33,626 nt of DNA from an uncultured Kiritimatiellota bacterium (lineage in GTDB: Bacteria > Verrucomicrobiota > Kiritimatiellia > RFP12 > UBA1067): positions 1-33,626 of the forward strand of contig CAKURH010000036.1 of NCBI GenBank assembly GCA_934675625.1, written 5' to 3'. Shown here one piece after another: positions 1 through 7,698 of this stretch. Numbering within the stretch: position 1 is the stretch's first letter; each line of letters starts with the position of its first letter. A program made the position numbers and the translations under genes. Below the pieces are notes generated by a model, which was given only the letters and a program-made list of their open reading frames with translations, ran no database searches and was not told the origin of the DNA.

Positions 1-167
1 CGTTCGCCGAGCGGCGTCTTCGCAACGCGCGCGCCGACGAGCTGGCCGAGAATCGGACGTCGCCCCTCGACTTCAAGCGTGATCATGTAGATGCCACGCT
101 CGTAGTAGTCGTGGCAAAAGCAACGCCGTTTCATTTTGGCGGAAAGCGTGTCAGGTTCGCGTGTCAT
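1..167 (-). CDS. REP-associated/Y1-type transposase-like protein, N-terminal fragment
   Basis: Only the first 55 or so codons are in the window; the gene runs off the left edge. Read on the minus strand from an ATG at 167 it gives MTREPDTLSAKMKRRC, then CFCHDYYERGIYMITLEVEG and GQLVGARVAKTPLGE. This resembles the N-terminus of the small Y1-type (IS200-like/RAYT) transposase-related proteins, which start with a 'RGIY-ITL-V' strand followed by 'LG-LVG' and 'L-PLGE'. The catalytic HUH and tyrosine motifs would lie outside the window, so the assignment rests on recall of family resemblance only. An internal ATG at 134 is a possible alternative start. A -10 (174-179) lies 6 bases upstream of the ATG at 167, which favours that start as a leaderless mRNA. 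REP-like repeats also occur at the other end of the window. Confidence 0.5.
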   Translation of the reverse strand, partial: MTREPDTLSAKMKRRCFCHDYYERGIYMITLEVEGRRPILGQLVGARVAKTPLGE

Positions 168-172
168 GCTTG

Positions 173-180
173 TATTATAC
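173..180. promoter_or_regulatory. Overlapping divergent -10 elements
   Basis: The near-palindrome GTATTATAC gives TATAAT on the minus strand (174-179, for the transposase-like gene) and TATTAT on the plus strand (173-178, for the MBG-domain gene about 55 bases downstream). No convincing -35 is visible on either side. That the two promoters share bases is seen; that both are used is inferred. Confidence 0.5.
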
Positions 181-231
181 CGAATGGCCGAAAGATGCTC
201 AAGGCCGCATAGAAAGAAGGATCGGAACGCT

Positions 232-2526
232 ATGAATATGAAAGTCATGAGAAGAATCGGTTGGATGATGTTGGCTCACGCAGTCGCCCTTGCGGGCAGT
301 GCCGCGACGACGGTGGAGATGTCCACGCCCGAATTTGCGTTGTCGATCAGCCAAAGCGGACGACGGGCGAGCCGTGGCTCCGAGACGTTGACCTATTCGT
401 CGCGTTGGGATGGCGACGACGAGTCGACCGTCACGCTTGCGCAAGACGGCGTGACGCTTGCGGAGGGGCTGACGAACGAAGGCGCAGCGCCATGGTCGGT
501 CACGCGCAACGGCACGTACACGCTCACGCATACGACCTACACGAATGGTGTGGCGGGCAAGGTCGAGACGGCGACGTTTGTTGTCTCAGGGTTGGATGAG
601 CCCTTCATGCCGAGTGACGTGACGCTGACGGGCTACGTGGGTGTGTATGACGGGTTTGCGCATGGTATCAGCGTTTCGGTGGCGGAAGGGATTGCGGGCG
701 TCACGAAGAAGTTCGCGACCGATCCGACCGCCGTCTTCACGGAGGCGTTGCCAACGATCAAGGACGTCGGTTCGATGACGGTGTGGTGCGAAATCTCCGC
801 ACCCGGCTACATCACGCAGACGAATTCGGCAACCGTGATGGTCACGCCGCGCCCGGTCACGCTGACGTCGAAGAGCGCGACGAAGCCCTACGACGGCACG
901 CCGCTCACGGCGCATGAGGTGAATGTCGGCGGCGACGGTTTCGTCGGCGAGGACGGTGCGACCTACACTTTCACGGGCGAGCAGACCGCCGTGGGCGAAA
1001 GCGAGAACGCGTTCACCTACACGCTCCACGCGAACACGGCGGCGGGCAACTACGAGATCGCCACGGCGAACGGCAGGCTGACGGTCACCAAGGCGACGGT
1101 CGGGCCGGGTGGCGGCGAGGAGCCGGGGCCGAGCGACGTTCCGGCGGGCGGTGTCTCGAAGTTCGACGCGACGGCGGTCTACGACGGCGCGGGGCACACG
1201 ATAAAAACGAATGAACTCGTCGCGGCGTTTGCCGAGGCGATGGCCGGCGCGGACGAGACGAAGGTCGGCTACGGCTACGCGGCGGACGGCACGGCCGCCA
1301 CGGCACGAGAGGAAGTCGCCGACTGGCGGGAGGTCGCGCCCGTCTATACGAACGCGGGCGAGTACGTCGTTTGGTACAAAGTCACAAACCCGAACTATGA
1401 GGACTTCGTGCATCAGGCGAAGCTGACGATCACGCCGCGCGACATTGCCAATGCGACGATCGCGCCGATTCCCGACGTCACGTTCGCGGACAGGCCGGTG
1501 ACACCGGCGCCGGTCGTGACCGACCAGACGCCGTCAATTATCAAGTCGAGCGACTACACCGTGTCCTACCGCGACAACGACCGGCCGGGGACGGCGACGG
1601 TCACGTTGGTTGGCAGGGGCAACTATCGCGGAACGAAGTCGGCAACCTTCGTCATCCGGTCGGCGCCTGCCCTCTACGCGGCGCTCGGGGGGACGCTTGC
1701 CTGGAGGCTCAACACGGGAACCGGCTGCTACACGGCCCAGCTGAAGCTGACCTGCACGAACGGGTTCAGTCAGGGCATCTCCGACTTGAAGTTCGTCTAT
1801 CAGGATCGCGTGAATGGCGCGAAGATCACGTCGGGGCTTTGGGACTCGTCGGCGCGCGCCTACCGTCCGACGGCCTCCCTCGGCGGGACGGACTACCGGT
1901 TCGTCGACCTTGACGCGACGCGGATCACGGGAGAGGGCGTGACGGCACTCTATGGCGTTGCGGACGTCTCGCAGGCCGTCGGGACGGTCCCTGCCGCGGA
2001 ATGCGCGATCGAGCTTTTCGTTTCCGACCTGTCCTCGCCGGTCTCGGACATCGGCTATGTCCTGTGGAAGTCGAACGGCCGGCAATGCTCGCTCCCGGTC
2101 TCAGCTGCGGGCGGCTCGCAGGGTCTGGCGGTTCGCGGGACGATGCTCCAGGCGGTGTGCTTGGCGGCCTCGGCACCGCTGTCGGGCATGCCGCTCTCGA
2201 CGGCGGCGCTCGATGCGTCGCTTGCGTTCGGTGTCGTCGTGGATCCGGAATCGAGCCCGTATTGTCGGCTCGCGGACTTTGCCGTGACGGCGGCAGGGCT
2301 GCGCGGACGGGTCGAGGTCGGAAAGGCACGCGACGGGAGCGAGACCCGTGGTGCCTTGGGCGCGAACGCGCGCGTGGTTTTGATGGGCGCAAAGAGCCTG
2401 TCGGACGGGTTCGCCGAACTCGGTCGCGTGTCGGTCGACGAACGTGGCGCGTTCACGTTCTTGCCCGTCAGCGTGGATTGCCGGTTCTTCCGGGTGCGGA
2501 TTGACGTCGAGAACGTCGTCGAATAA
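232..2526 (+). CDS. Exported MBG-domain surface protein
   Basis: 764 residues from the ATG at 232, which follows AAGAAGG at a sensible distance; the frame is open further upstream to 136, but that stretch carries the promoter. A signal peptide is visible (MNMKVMRRIGWMMLAHAVAL.. with cleavage near GSA-A). About residues 120-205 hold one immunoglobulin-like repeat. Residues about 205-290 match MBG-type bacterial Ig-like repeats (PVTLTSKSATKPYDGTPL, then YTLHANTAAGNYEI and LTV). A Gly/Pro/Glu linker precedes two more strand-rich Ig-like units ('F-ATAVYDGAGHTI', 'NYEDF-HQAKLTITPRDI', 'FVIRS'). The C-terminal 200 residues form a separate beta-rich module ending without an anchor motif. Its substrate or adhesion target is unknown. 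The next gene follows by 19 bases, so the two are probably co-transcribed, perhaps as a surface protein with an outer-membrane partner. Confidence 0.75.
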   Translation: MNMKVMRRIGWMMLAHAVALAGSAATTVEMSTPEFALSISQSGRRASRGSETLTYSSRWDGDDESTVTLAQDGVTLAEGLTNEGAAPWSVTRNGTYTLTHTTYTNGVAGKVETATFVVSGLDEPFMPSDVTLTGYVGVYDGFAHGISVSVAEGIAGVTKKFATDPTAVFTEALPTIKDVGSMTVWCEISAPGYITQTNSATVMVTPRPVTLTSKSATKPYDGTPLTAHEVNVGGDGFVGEDGATYTFTGEQTAVGESENAFTYTLHANTAAGNYEIATANGRLTVTKATVGPGGGEEPGPSDVPAGGVSKFDATAVYDGAGHTIKTNELVAAFAEAMAGADETKVGYGYAADGTAATAREEVADWREVAPVYTNAGEYVVWYKVTNPNYEDFVHQAKLTITPRDIANATIAPIPDVTFADRPVTPAPVVTDQTPSIIKSSDYTVSYRDNDRPGTATVTLVGRGNYRGTKSATFVIRSAPALYAALGGTLAWRLNTGTGCYTAQLKLTCTNGFSQGISDLKFVYQDRVNGAKITSGLWDSSARAYRPTASLGGTDYRFVDLDATRITGEGVTALYGVADVSQAVGTVPAAECAIELFVSDLSSPVSDIGYVLWKSNGRQCSLPVSAAGGSQGLAVRGTMLQAVCLAASAPLSGMPLSTAALDASLAFGVVVDPESSPYCRLADFAVTAAGLRGRVEVGKARDGSETRGALGANARVVLMGAKSLSDGFAELGRVSVDERGAFTFLPVSVDCRFFRVRIDVENVVE

Positions 2527-2545
2527 GTCTCAAGGAGGTCTCAAG

Positions 2546-3688
2546 ATGAAGAAGCTCATGTTTGCGTTGGGAATCGCGGCCGCCTCGTCGGCGTTGGCCG
2601 GATGGAACCTGAACCTGTCGTCGGGGTGGCGTGTCGTCGGGGGCGCGGGCTGCAGTTCGGGGCTCAGGACGGACCTGAACGTCAGCGGCGCGCGGGCGCT
2701 GCCCGGCCTGCCGGCGTTCGTCCGCCCGGCGGGGGCGACGAAATCCGAGGCCGAGGCGGCGTCAAGGGCCGTGCTGAACGGACAGCGCGTCGACTTGCCG
2801 AACGGTGGGTTCATCGACCCCGACTATGCGGGACGCGGCGCGTTCCCGGACATGACGTGGAACTGGCGCGCCCCGGCGGGATCCTACGCGGGCGGACAGA
2901 TGAACTTCGCCTACGATTACGTCGAGGCGTCTTCGGTCGGCTCGGGCGGCCTTGTCGAAAGCGCGGGCACGGATCGTGACCTTCCCGGCTTCAGCGTCGA
3001 GATTCAGCGCAATCTCGGACAGTGGGGCCGCTTCGGACTGGACATGGGCTTCGGGTTCGCCTGCTTCCGACGCAAAGGCGTCTACAGGTCGTCGGGCGAA
3101 GTCTATCGCCGGACGGACACGGTTGAGCGCGGAAGCTACACGTCGAGCGTGACGATGGACTCGGACTGGGCGGACATGGCGCAGAACCCGGACGGTTCCT
3201 ACGGCGCGGGGACTTACGACGGCCCCGGCCCTCTTTTGCCGCTTCCGGGCGGCGGCGGAAGCTCCTTCTCGTTTGGCAGCACGGTCAATGGCGTCTCGTC
3301 CACGACGCATTCGATGCGCCTTGACGCGTCGGCCGACTACGAGGAGGTCGAGCTGACGCTGGCCGCGAAGCCGTACTGCGACGTCACGGACTGGTTCCGC
3401 GTGGTCGGCACGTTTGGCGTCGCCGTCAGCCGCGGACAGCTCGACTTCGACATGGTTGCGCTGTCCGGCGGCTCGCGCATCTACGCGGACGCCGAACGGT
3501 TCAGCCAGTGGGACTGCTATGGCCTCGGAGGTCTCGGCGGCATGCTCCACTGTTGGAACATGTGCCTCGGCTTTGATTTCCTTGCGCGATTCCTCGACCG
3601 AGACATCGCCGTCGACGGCCGCAGCGTCTCCGGCACGGTCGAACGCAGCCCGTGGACATTCCGCGTCTACGCCGGGTTCGAGTTCTGA
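2546..3688 (+). CDS. Predicted outer-membrane beta-barrel protein
   Basis: 380 residues from the ATG at 2546, which has a near-perfect Shine-Dalgarno AAGGAGG at 2532-2538; the frame is open upstream into the previous gene but that part is a shadow. Signal peptide MKKLMFALGIAAASSALAG. The rest is rich in Gly, Ser and aromatic residues in an alternating pattern, with strand-like segments (WGRFGLDMGFGFACF, YEEVELTLAAKPY, DWFRVVGTFGVAVSRGQL). The protein ends in FRVYAGFEF, a C-terminal aromatic strand typical of outer-membrane barrels recognised by BamA. A Gly-rich loop (GGGGSSFSFG) lies near residue 240. I do not recognise a specific family. It sits directly after the MBG-domain gene and is probably in its operon. 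Confidence 0.65.
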   Translation: MKKLMFALGIAAASSALAGWNLNLSSGWRVVGGAGCSSGLRTDLNVSGARALPGLPAFVRPAGATKSEAEAASRAVLNGQRVDLPNGGFIDPDYAGRGAFPDMTWNWRAPAGSYAGGQMNFAYDYVEASSVGSGGLVESAGTDRDLPGFSVEIQRNLGQWGRFGLDMGFGFACFRRKGVYRSSGEVYRRTDTVERGSYTSSVTMDSDWADMAQNPDGSYGAGTYDGPGPLLPLPGGGGSSFSFGSTVNGVSSTTHSMRLDASADYEEVELTLAAKPYCDVTDWFRVVGTFGVAVSRGQLDFDMVALSGGSRIYADAERFSQWDCYGLGGLGGMLHCWNMCLGFDFLARFLDRDIAVDGRSVSGTVERSPWTFRVYAGFEF

Positions 3689-3696
3689 CGCGCGTT

Positions 3697-3716
3697 GGCC
3701 TCCTTGACAAGGGGCC
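3697..3716 (+). terminator. Hairpin after the barrel gene, possible terminator
   Basis: GGCC-T-CCTT, loop GAC, AAGG-GGCC forms an 8-bp stem with one bulge, 8 bases after the stop codon of the barrel gene. No T-run follows, so it may be a Rho-dependent or mRNA-end stabilising hairpin rather than an intrinsic terminator. Confidence 0.4.
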
Positions 3717-3751
3717 GTGCGCGGCGTCGATGGACGAGGACTAATTTTTGG

Positions 3752-3757
3752 TATAAT
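3752..3757 (+). promoter_or_regulatory. -10 element of prfB
   Basis: TATAAT preceded by CTAATTTTTGG; the prfB ATG follows 10 bases after it, so the mRNA should have a leader of only a few bases. No Shine-Dalgarno is visible between them. Confidence 0.65.
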
Positions 3758-3767
3758 ACGCGGCGTT

Positions 3768-4904
3768 ATGGCGGAACAAGAGAAAGCGAAGCTGCTGGAA
3801 GTCGAATCGGTTCGGCAGCGGATTGAGGAACTGAAGCGGAAAGTCGGCGAGATGGCCGACTACATCAAGATTGGCGAACGGCGCGCGAAGCTCGCCGACC
3901 TGGAGGCCCAGCAGGCCACAGGCGACTTCTGGAACAACCAGACGAAAGCGCGCGAGGTCATCGCGGCGACGAACGCCGAGCGCGCGTATGTCGTGCCGTT
4001 CACGTCGCTGGAGAAGACGGTCGAGGACGCGGGCGTCATGCTGGAGCTGGCCGAGATGGAGGAGGGCGAGGCCCAGCAGACCGCGCTGAAGGACACGCTC
4101 GGCGAATGCGCGAAGGCGGATGACTTCTTCTCGAAGCTCCGCCTCCAGTCGCTGCTCGGCGGCAAGTTTGACGCCTGCAACGTCTTCGTGAAGCTTCACG
4201 CCGGGCAGGGCGGCACGGAGGCCTGCGACTGGGTTGCGATGCTCTACCGCATGTACCAGCGCTATGCCGAGAGCCAGGGCTGGAAGGTCGAGGAATACGA
4301 CACGCAGGAGGGCGAGGAGGCGGGCTACAAGGACGTCTACTTCAAGGTCGAGGGGCCCTACGCCTTTGGCATGCTCAAGGCCGAGCGCGGCATTCACCGC
4401 CTCGTGCGCATCTCGCCGTTCGACGCGAACAAGCGCCGCCAGACGTCCTTCGCGTCCGTCGAGACGGTCGCGGAGATCAACGACGACATCGACGTCGAGA
4501 TCAAGGACGAGGATCTGCGCATCGACACCTACCGTTCGGGCGGCGCGGGCGGCCAGCACGTCAACAAGACCGACTCGGCGGTGCGCCTCACGCACTTGCC
4601 GACGGGCATCGTCGTCGCCTGCCAGAAGGAGCGCTCGCAGCACATGAACAAGGAAAAGGCGATGAACATGCTGCGCGCCCAGCTGTACGAGTATTACGAA
4701 GACCAGAAGAAGGCCGAGATGGACCGCTTCTACGGCGCGAAGTCCGAGAACGGCTGGGGCAGCCAGATCCGCTCCTACGTCTTCTGTCCCTACACGATGG
4801 TGAAGGACCTGCGCACCGAGTGCGAGACGAGCGACGTCAACGCCGTCATGGACGGCCACATCCAGCCGTTCATCGAGGCCTGGCTGCAGATGAAGGCGAA
4901 GTAG
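3768..4904 (+). CDS. prfB: Peptide chain release factor 2
   Basis: Recognises UAA and UGA stop codons and triggers peptidyl-tRNA hydrolysis on the ribosome. 378 residues, the usual length. The N-terminal helical domain (about 1-110) is followed by the decoding domain with the RF2 tripeptide SPF at residues 216-218 (RLVRISPFDANKRR). The catalytic GGQ is at 261-263 (YRSGGAGGQHVNKTDSAVR) and the ending is typical of RF2 (GWGSQIRSYVF, KDLRTECETSDVNAVMDG). The start at 3768 is chosen because the -10 promoter element lies inside the longer frame that opens at 3717. The gene is one continuous frame: the in-frame UGA and programmed +1 frameshift that autoregulates prfB in many bacteria is absent. The DUF721-like gene starts two bases after the stop. 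Confidence 0.96.
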   Translation: MAEQEKAKLLEVESVRQRIEELKRKVGEMADYIKIGERRAKLADLEAQQATGDFWNNQTKAREVIAATNAERAYVVPFTSLEKTVEDAGVMLELAEMEEGEAQQTALKDTLGECAKADDFFSKLRLQSLLGGKFDACNVFVKLHAGQGGTEACDWVAMLYRMYQRYAESQGWKVEEYDTQEGEEAGYKDVYFKVEGPYAFGMLKAERGIHRLVRISPFDANKRRQTSFASVETVAEINDDIDVEIKDEDLRIDTYRSGGAGGQHVNKTDSAVRLTHLPTGIVVACQKERSQHMNKEKAMNMLRAQLYEYYEDQKKAEMDRFYGAKSENGWGSQIRSYVFCPYTMVKDLRTECETSDVNAVMDGHIQPFIEAWLQMKAK

Positions 4905-4906
4905 CC

Positions 4907-5242
4907 TTGTTCGACGACAACAACCTCTACGGGCGGGCGACGGGGCTGGCCCTGCGCGGGCGCCACAAGACCGTCGGATCGGCGTTCGACGCGGCGCTCA
5001 GGGATCTGCTGACCGAGAAGGACGCCTTCTTCGATTCGCTCGTCGACCGGTGGCGGGCGCTCTTCCCGAAAATGCCGGCGCGGCCGGGGCGCTACGAGGA
5101 CGGCAAGATCTTCGTCTACGTCAAGAACGCGCCGACGCTTTTCCTGATGCGGCCCCGTCTGCGGCAGATCGCGGCGAAGCTGGCGACCTTGCCCGGCGCG
5201 CCGAAGCGAATTGACCTGCGGCTGGAGATTCACGCATCCTAA
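4907..5242 (+). CDS. DUF721/DciA-like protein
   Basis: 111 residues from a TTG two bases after the prfB stop; the frame is open back to 4820, but that part overlaps prfB and reads like an Arg-rich shadow. The pattern fits the DUF721 (DciA) family of small proteins linked to loading of the replicative helicase in bacteria without DnaC. It has an N-terminal helix pair (VGSAFDAALRDLLTEK), 'LVDRWRALFPKM', then a strand 'KIFVYVKNAPTLFLMRPRL' and a helix 'LRQIAAKLATLP' before the last strand RIDLRLEIHAS. Similarity is by motif pattern only. It is evidently co-translated with prfB. Start uncertain because TTG is used and no clear Shine-Dalgarno precedes it. Confidence 0.55.
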   Translation: MFDDNNLYGRATGLALRGRHKTVGSAFDAALRDLLTEKDAFFDSLVDRWRALFPKMPARPGRYEDGKIFVYVKNAPTLFLMRPRLRQIAAKLATLPGAPKRIDLRLEIHAS

Positions 5243-5246
5243 TAAC

Positions 5247-5290
5247 AAAAAACCCCGCGCGACCTAAAGAAGCGGTCGAAAGCGGGTTTT
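5247..5290. terminator. Bidirectional intrinsic terminator
   Basis: AAAACCCCGC at 5247-5257 pairs with GCGGGTTTT at 5282-5290, and inside it CGACC pairs with GGTCG. On the minus strand (after tRNA-Ala) the stem is followed by six T residues; on the plus strand (after the DUF721-like gene) by TTTT. It separates convergent transcripts. Confidence 0.75.
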
Positions 5291-5307
5291 GCGTGTTTCG
5301 CGCGAAT

Positions 5308-5383
5308 TGGTGGAGAAGAAGAGATTCGAACTCTCGACCCCCACGTTGCGAACGTGATGCTCTACCAACTGAGCTACTTCCCC
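5308..5383 (-). tRNA. tRNA-Ala (anticodon CGC)
   Basis: A complete 76-nt cloverleaf with encoded CCA. The acceptor is GGGGAAG/CTTCTCC with the G3:U70 wobble pair that identifies alanine tRNA. The D arm is GCTC-AGTTGGTA-GAGC and the anticodon stem TCACG/CGTGG, with loop TTCGCAA giving anticodon CGC, which reads GCG. The T arm contains GTTCGAATC. GCG is very common in the surrounding genes, so this is likely a major tRNA here. Confidence 0.95.
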
Positions 5384-5402
5384 ATTCGTGGAAACGGCGC
5401 GT

Positions 5403-5432
5403 AGTATATCATATTCTTTAACCACAGCGCAA
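5403..5432 (-). promoter_or_regulatory. Promoter of tRNA-Ala
   Basis: On the minus strand TTGCGC (5432-5427) and TATACT (5408-5403) are separated by 18 bases, and the tRNA 5' end lies 19 bases after the -10. This is one of the few promoters in the window with a recognisable -35. Confidence 0.6.
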
Positions 5433-5516
5433 GGGGGTAAATGAACTTTTGTCAAAAAACTGATTTTCAGATTTGGGAATTGGGCACCCCGCTTGCACTG
5501 CAACGGGCGTTTTTGA

Positions 5517-5522
5517 TATACT
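5517..5522 (+). promoter_or_regulatory. -10 element of rpsB-tsf
   Basis: TATACT preceded by GTTTTTGA, the same context as the other promoters here. The leader to the rpsB ATG is about 105 bases. Confidence 0.55.
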
Positions 5523-5529
5523 ACACGTC

Positions 5530-5631
5530 AATTCGCCCACGGTGGGCGGGTTGAAGCGAATGAACCGAGGTCTCCATCCCACGGTCAAAGCGGATTGAAC
5601 AACACACTTTAAGTTCGAAAGGAAACAAAAA
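5530..5631 (+). promoter_or_regulatory. rpsB 5' leader, possible S2 autoregulatory element
   Basis: About 100 bases of untranslated leader. GCCCAC-G-GTGGGC (5535-5547) can form a hairpin, and CCATCCCACGG further on could compete for GGTGGG. rpsB leaders in many bacteria bind protein S2 to limit translation. Whether this one does is inferred from position only; I could not match it to a known leader family. Confidence 0.3.
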
Positions 5632-6678
5632 ATGGATATGCCGACCTCCGCCCTCACGGGCGTCACCCTCAAAGACATGTTTGATGCGGGCCTCCACTTC
5701 GGTCACCAGACGAAGCGGTGGAATCCGAAGATGAAAGGCTACATCTTCGACAAGCGCAACGGGATTCACATCATCGACCTCCAGCAGTCCGTCGAGCTTC
5801 TCGACGAGGCCGCCCAGTTTGTGAAGGACGTCATCCTCTCCGGCAAGAAGATCCTCTTCGTCGCGACGAAGAAGCAGGTCGCCGAGATGGTCAAGGAGGC
5901 CGCGGCGGGTGCTGACCAGTTCTACGTGACCGAGCGCTGGCTCGGCGGTACGCTCACGAACGCGAAGACCCTCCGTTCGAGCGTCAAGCGCATGCGTCAG
6001 CTGCAGGCCACGGCGAAGGCGAACGGCGGCGTGCTGTCCGAGCACAAGCAGGAGAACTCGATGCTCCGCCGCGAGCTCACGAAGCTTGAGACGAACCTGA
6101 CGGGCGTGGCGGACATGGCCGAGCAGCCCGGCGCCGTCTTCATCATCGACTGCGTCAAGGAGGCGAACGCCGTCAAGGAGGCCGTCCGTCTGCACATCCC
6201 GGTCGTCGCGATCGTCGACACGAACGCCGACCCGGAGCCGATTGACTACGTCATCCCCGGCAACGACGACTCCGTGCGCGGCGTCGAGATCATTCTCAAC
6301 GGTCTCGTGAAGGTGATCAAGGACGCGAACACCGAATACGGCGCGAAGGCCGCCGAGGCGAACGCGAAGCGCGAGGCCGAGCGCCGCGACCGCGAGGCGT
6401 CCGAGAAGGCCGCGCGCGCCGAGCGCAAGGCGAAGATCACGGCGTCGCGTCCGGGCTCCGGCGCGAAGCGTCCGGCCGCGAAGAAGGGCGTCGTCGCCGC
6501 GAACGTGAAGGCCGCCGCGCGTGCCGCGAAGGAGGCCGCCGAGATCAAGGCGAAGGCCGACCTCGCCGCGAAGCGCCAGGCCAAGGTCGCCGAGGCGCAG
6601 GCCGCCGTCGAGGCCGCCGCCGCGCCGGCTGCGGCTCCGGCTGAGGCGCCCGCCGCCGAAGCCCCGGCCCAGGCCTAA
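5632..6678 (+). CDS. rpsB: 30S ribosomal protein S2 with long Ala/Lys-rich tail
   Basis: Ribosomal protein S2 of the small subunit. 348 residues; the canonical S2 fold covers about residues 10-235 (DMFDAGLHFGHQTKRWNPKM, FDKRNGIHIIDLQQ, TERWLGGTLTN, VVAIVDTNADPEPIDYVIPG). After that comes an extension of about 110 residues made of Ala, Lys, Glu and Arg, ending in an Ala/Pro stretch; S2 is usually near 240-260 residues. The ATG at 5632 follows GAAAGGAAAC and is the obvious start; a second Met is at codon 3. Followed by tsf, the standard rpsB-tsf order. Confidence 0.95.
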   Translation: MDMPTSALTGVTLKDMFDAGLHFGHQTKRWNPKMKGYIFDKRNGIHIIDLQQSVELLDEAAQFVKDVILSGKKILFVATKKQVAEMVKEAAAGADQFYVTERWLGGTLTNAKTLRSSVKRMRQLQATAKANGGVLSEHKQENSMLRRELTKLETNLTGVADMAEQPGAVFIIDCVKEANAVKEAVRLHIPVVAIVDTNADPEPIDYVIPGNDDSVRGVEIILNGLVKVIKDANTEYGAKAAEANAKREAERRDREASEKAARAERKAKITASRPGSGAKRPAAKKGVVAANVKAAARAAKEAAEIKAKADLAAKRQAKVAEAQAAVEAAAAPAAAPAEAPAAEAPAQA

Positions 6679-6688
6679 GCCCGAACAC

Positions 6689-6718
6689 GAGGCTCGGCCG
6701 CCACGGTGGCCGGGCCTC
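6689..6718 (+). terminator. Strong hairpin between rpsB and tsf
   Basis: GAGGC-T-CGGCC, loop, GGCCG-G-GCCTC forms two 5-bp blocks of GC pairs starting 11 bases after the rpsB stop. No T-run follows, so a partial terminator, a processing site or mRNA stabiliser that sets the rpsB:tsf ratio are all possible. Confidence 0.45.
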
Positions 6719-6753
6719 AACCCCACAACACAAACACTAAAACTTTTCAGACA

Positions 6754-7587
6754 ATGAACATCACGATTGACATGATCAAGCAGCTCCGTGAGGCCACTGC
6801 GGCCGGCATGGGGGCGTGCAAGGAAGCGCTCAAGGCCACCGACGGCAACATGGACGAGGCGGTCAAGTACCTTCGCGAGAAGGGCCTCGCCGTCGCCGCC
6901 AAGCGCGTCGACAAGGAGTCGAAGCAGGGCATCGTCGCCCTCGCCGTCGCGGCGGACAAGAAGTCGATGGCTCTTGCGGAAGTGAACTGCGAGACCGACT
7001 TCGTCGCGAAGACGGAGGCGTTCGTCAAGTTCGTCGACGAGGCGGCGAAGGTCGCGCTCGACGGCAAGGACATCGAGGCGACGCTGAACGATGACTACAA
7101 GATGCTTCTCACCAAGACGGGCGAGAACGTGAAGATCCGCCGCAGCGAGCGTTTCGTCCAGGACGGCGCGGGCTGCCTGTCGGGCTACATCCACATGGGC
7201 GGCAAGATCGGCGTCCTCGTGGAGCTTGGCTGCGAGAAGCCCGGCGAGAAGCTGGACGAGGCGGCGCACATGGTGTGCCTCCACATCGCGGCGAACGCGC
7301 CGAAGTACCTGAAGCCGGAGGACGTCCCGCAGGCCGAGATCGACGCGGAGCTGGAGATCAAGCTCAACGCGCTCAAGGAGCAGAAGGGCAAGCTTCCGCC
7401 GGAGCAGGCGCTCGTCGGCATCAAGAAGGGCATGGCCGCGAAGTTCTGCAGCCAGATCTGCCTTCTGAAGCAGGATTACGTCGCCGATGGCGAGATCACG
7501 GTCGAGAAGTACCTCGACAACGTGGCGAAGGAAGTCGGCGCGCCGGTCACGGTGAAGCGCTTCTGCCGCATGCAGCTCGGCGCGTAA
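6754..7587 (+). CDS. tsf: Elongation factor Ts
   Basis: Guanine-nucleotide exchange factor for EF-Tu. 277 residues from the ATG at 6754. The N-terminal UBA-like domain reads MNITIDMIKQLREATAAGMG then ACKEAL, as in the family. The core carries the EF-Tu contact motif ETDFVAKTEAFV (about residues 81-92), and HIAANAPKYLKPEDVP and QICLLKQDYV follow. The frame extends upstream to 6706, but that part lies inside the intergenic hairpin and is not conserved in kind. No Shine-Dalgarno is seen before the ATG (AAAACTTTTCAGACA), unusual for an internal operon gene. Confidence 0.95.
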   Translation: MNITIDMIKQLREATAAGMGACKEALKATDGNMDEAVKYLREKGLAVAAKRVDKESKQGIVALAVAADKKSMALAEVNCETDFVAKTEAFVKFVDEAAKVALDGKDIEATLNDDYKMLLTKTGENVKIRRSERFVQDGAGCLSGYIHMGGKIGVLVELGCEKPGEKLDEAAHMVCLHIAANAPKYLKPEDVPQAEIDAELEIKLNALKEQKGKLPPEQALVGIKKGMAAKFCSQICLLKQDYVADGEITVEKYLDNVAKEVGAPVTVKRFCRMQLGA

Positions 7588-7614
7588 GGACGTTGTGAAG
7601 AACTGCGACATGCG

Positions 7615-7646
7615 AACGGCACAGGCTCTTGTCCTGTGCCGTTTTA
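7615..7646 (+). terminator. Intrinsic terminator of rpsB-tsf
   Basis: AACGGCACAGG, loop CTCTTGT, CCTGTGCCGTT, then TTTAAT: a perfect 11-bp stem followed by a short T-run, 27 bases after the tsf stop. Confidence 0.85.
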
Positions 7647-7698
7647 ATCATCGTCCTTTTGGGCCCCTGCGCAAGACGGGGCTTCTCTGCGCCGCAGC

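Noticed and set aside
5521..7611. 696-codon minus-strand frame over rpsB-tsf
   Set aside because: Complement of two certain ribosomal/translation genes; low-complexity Leu/Arg/Asp composition.
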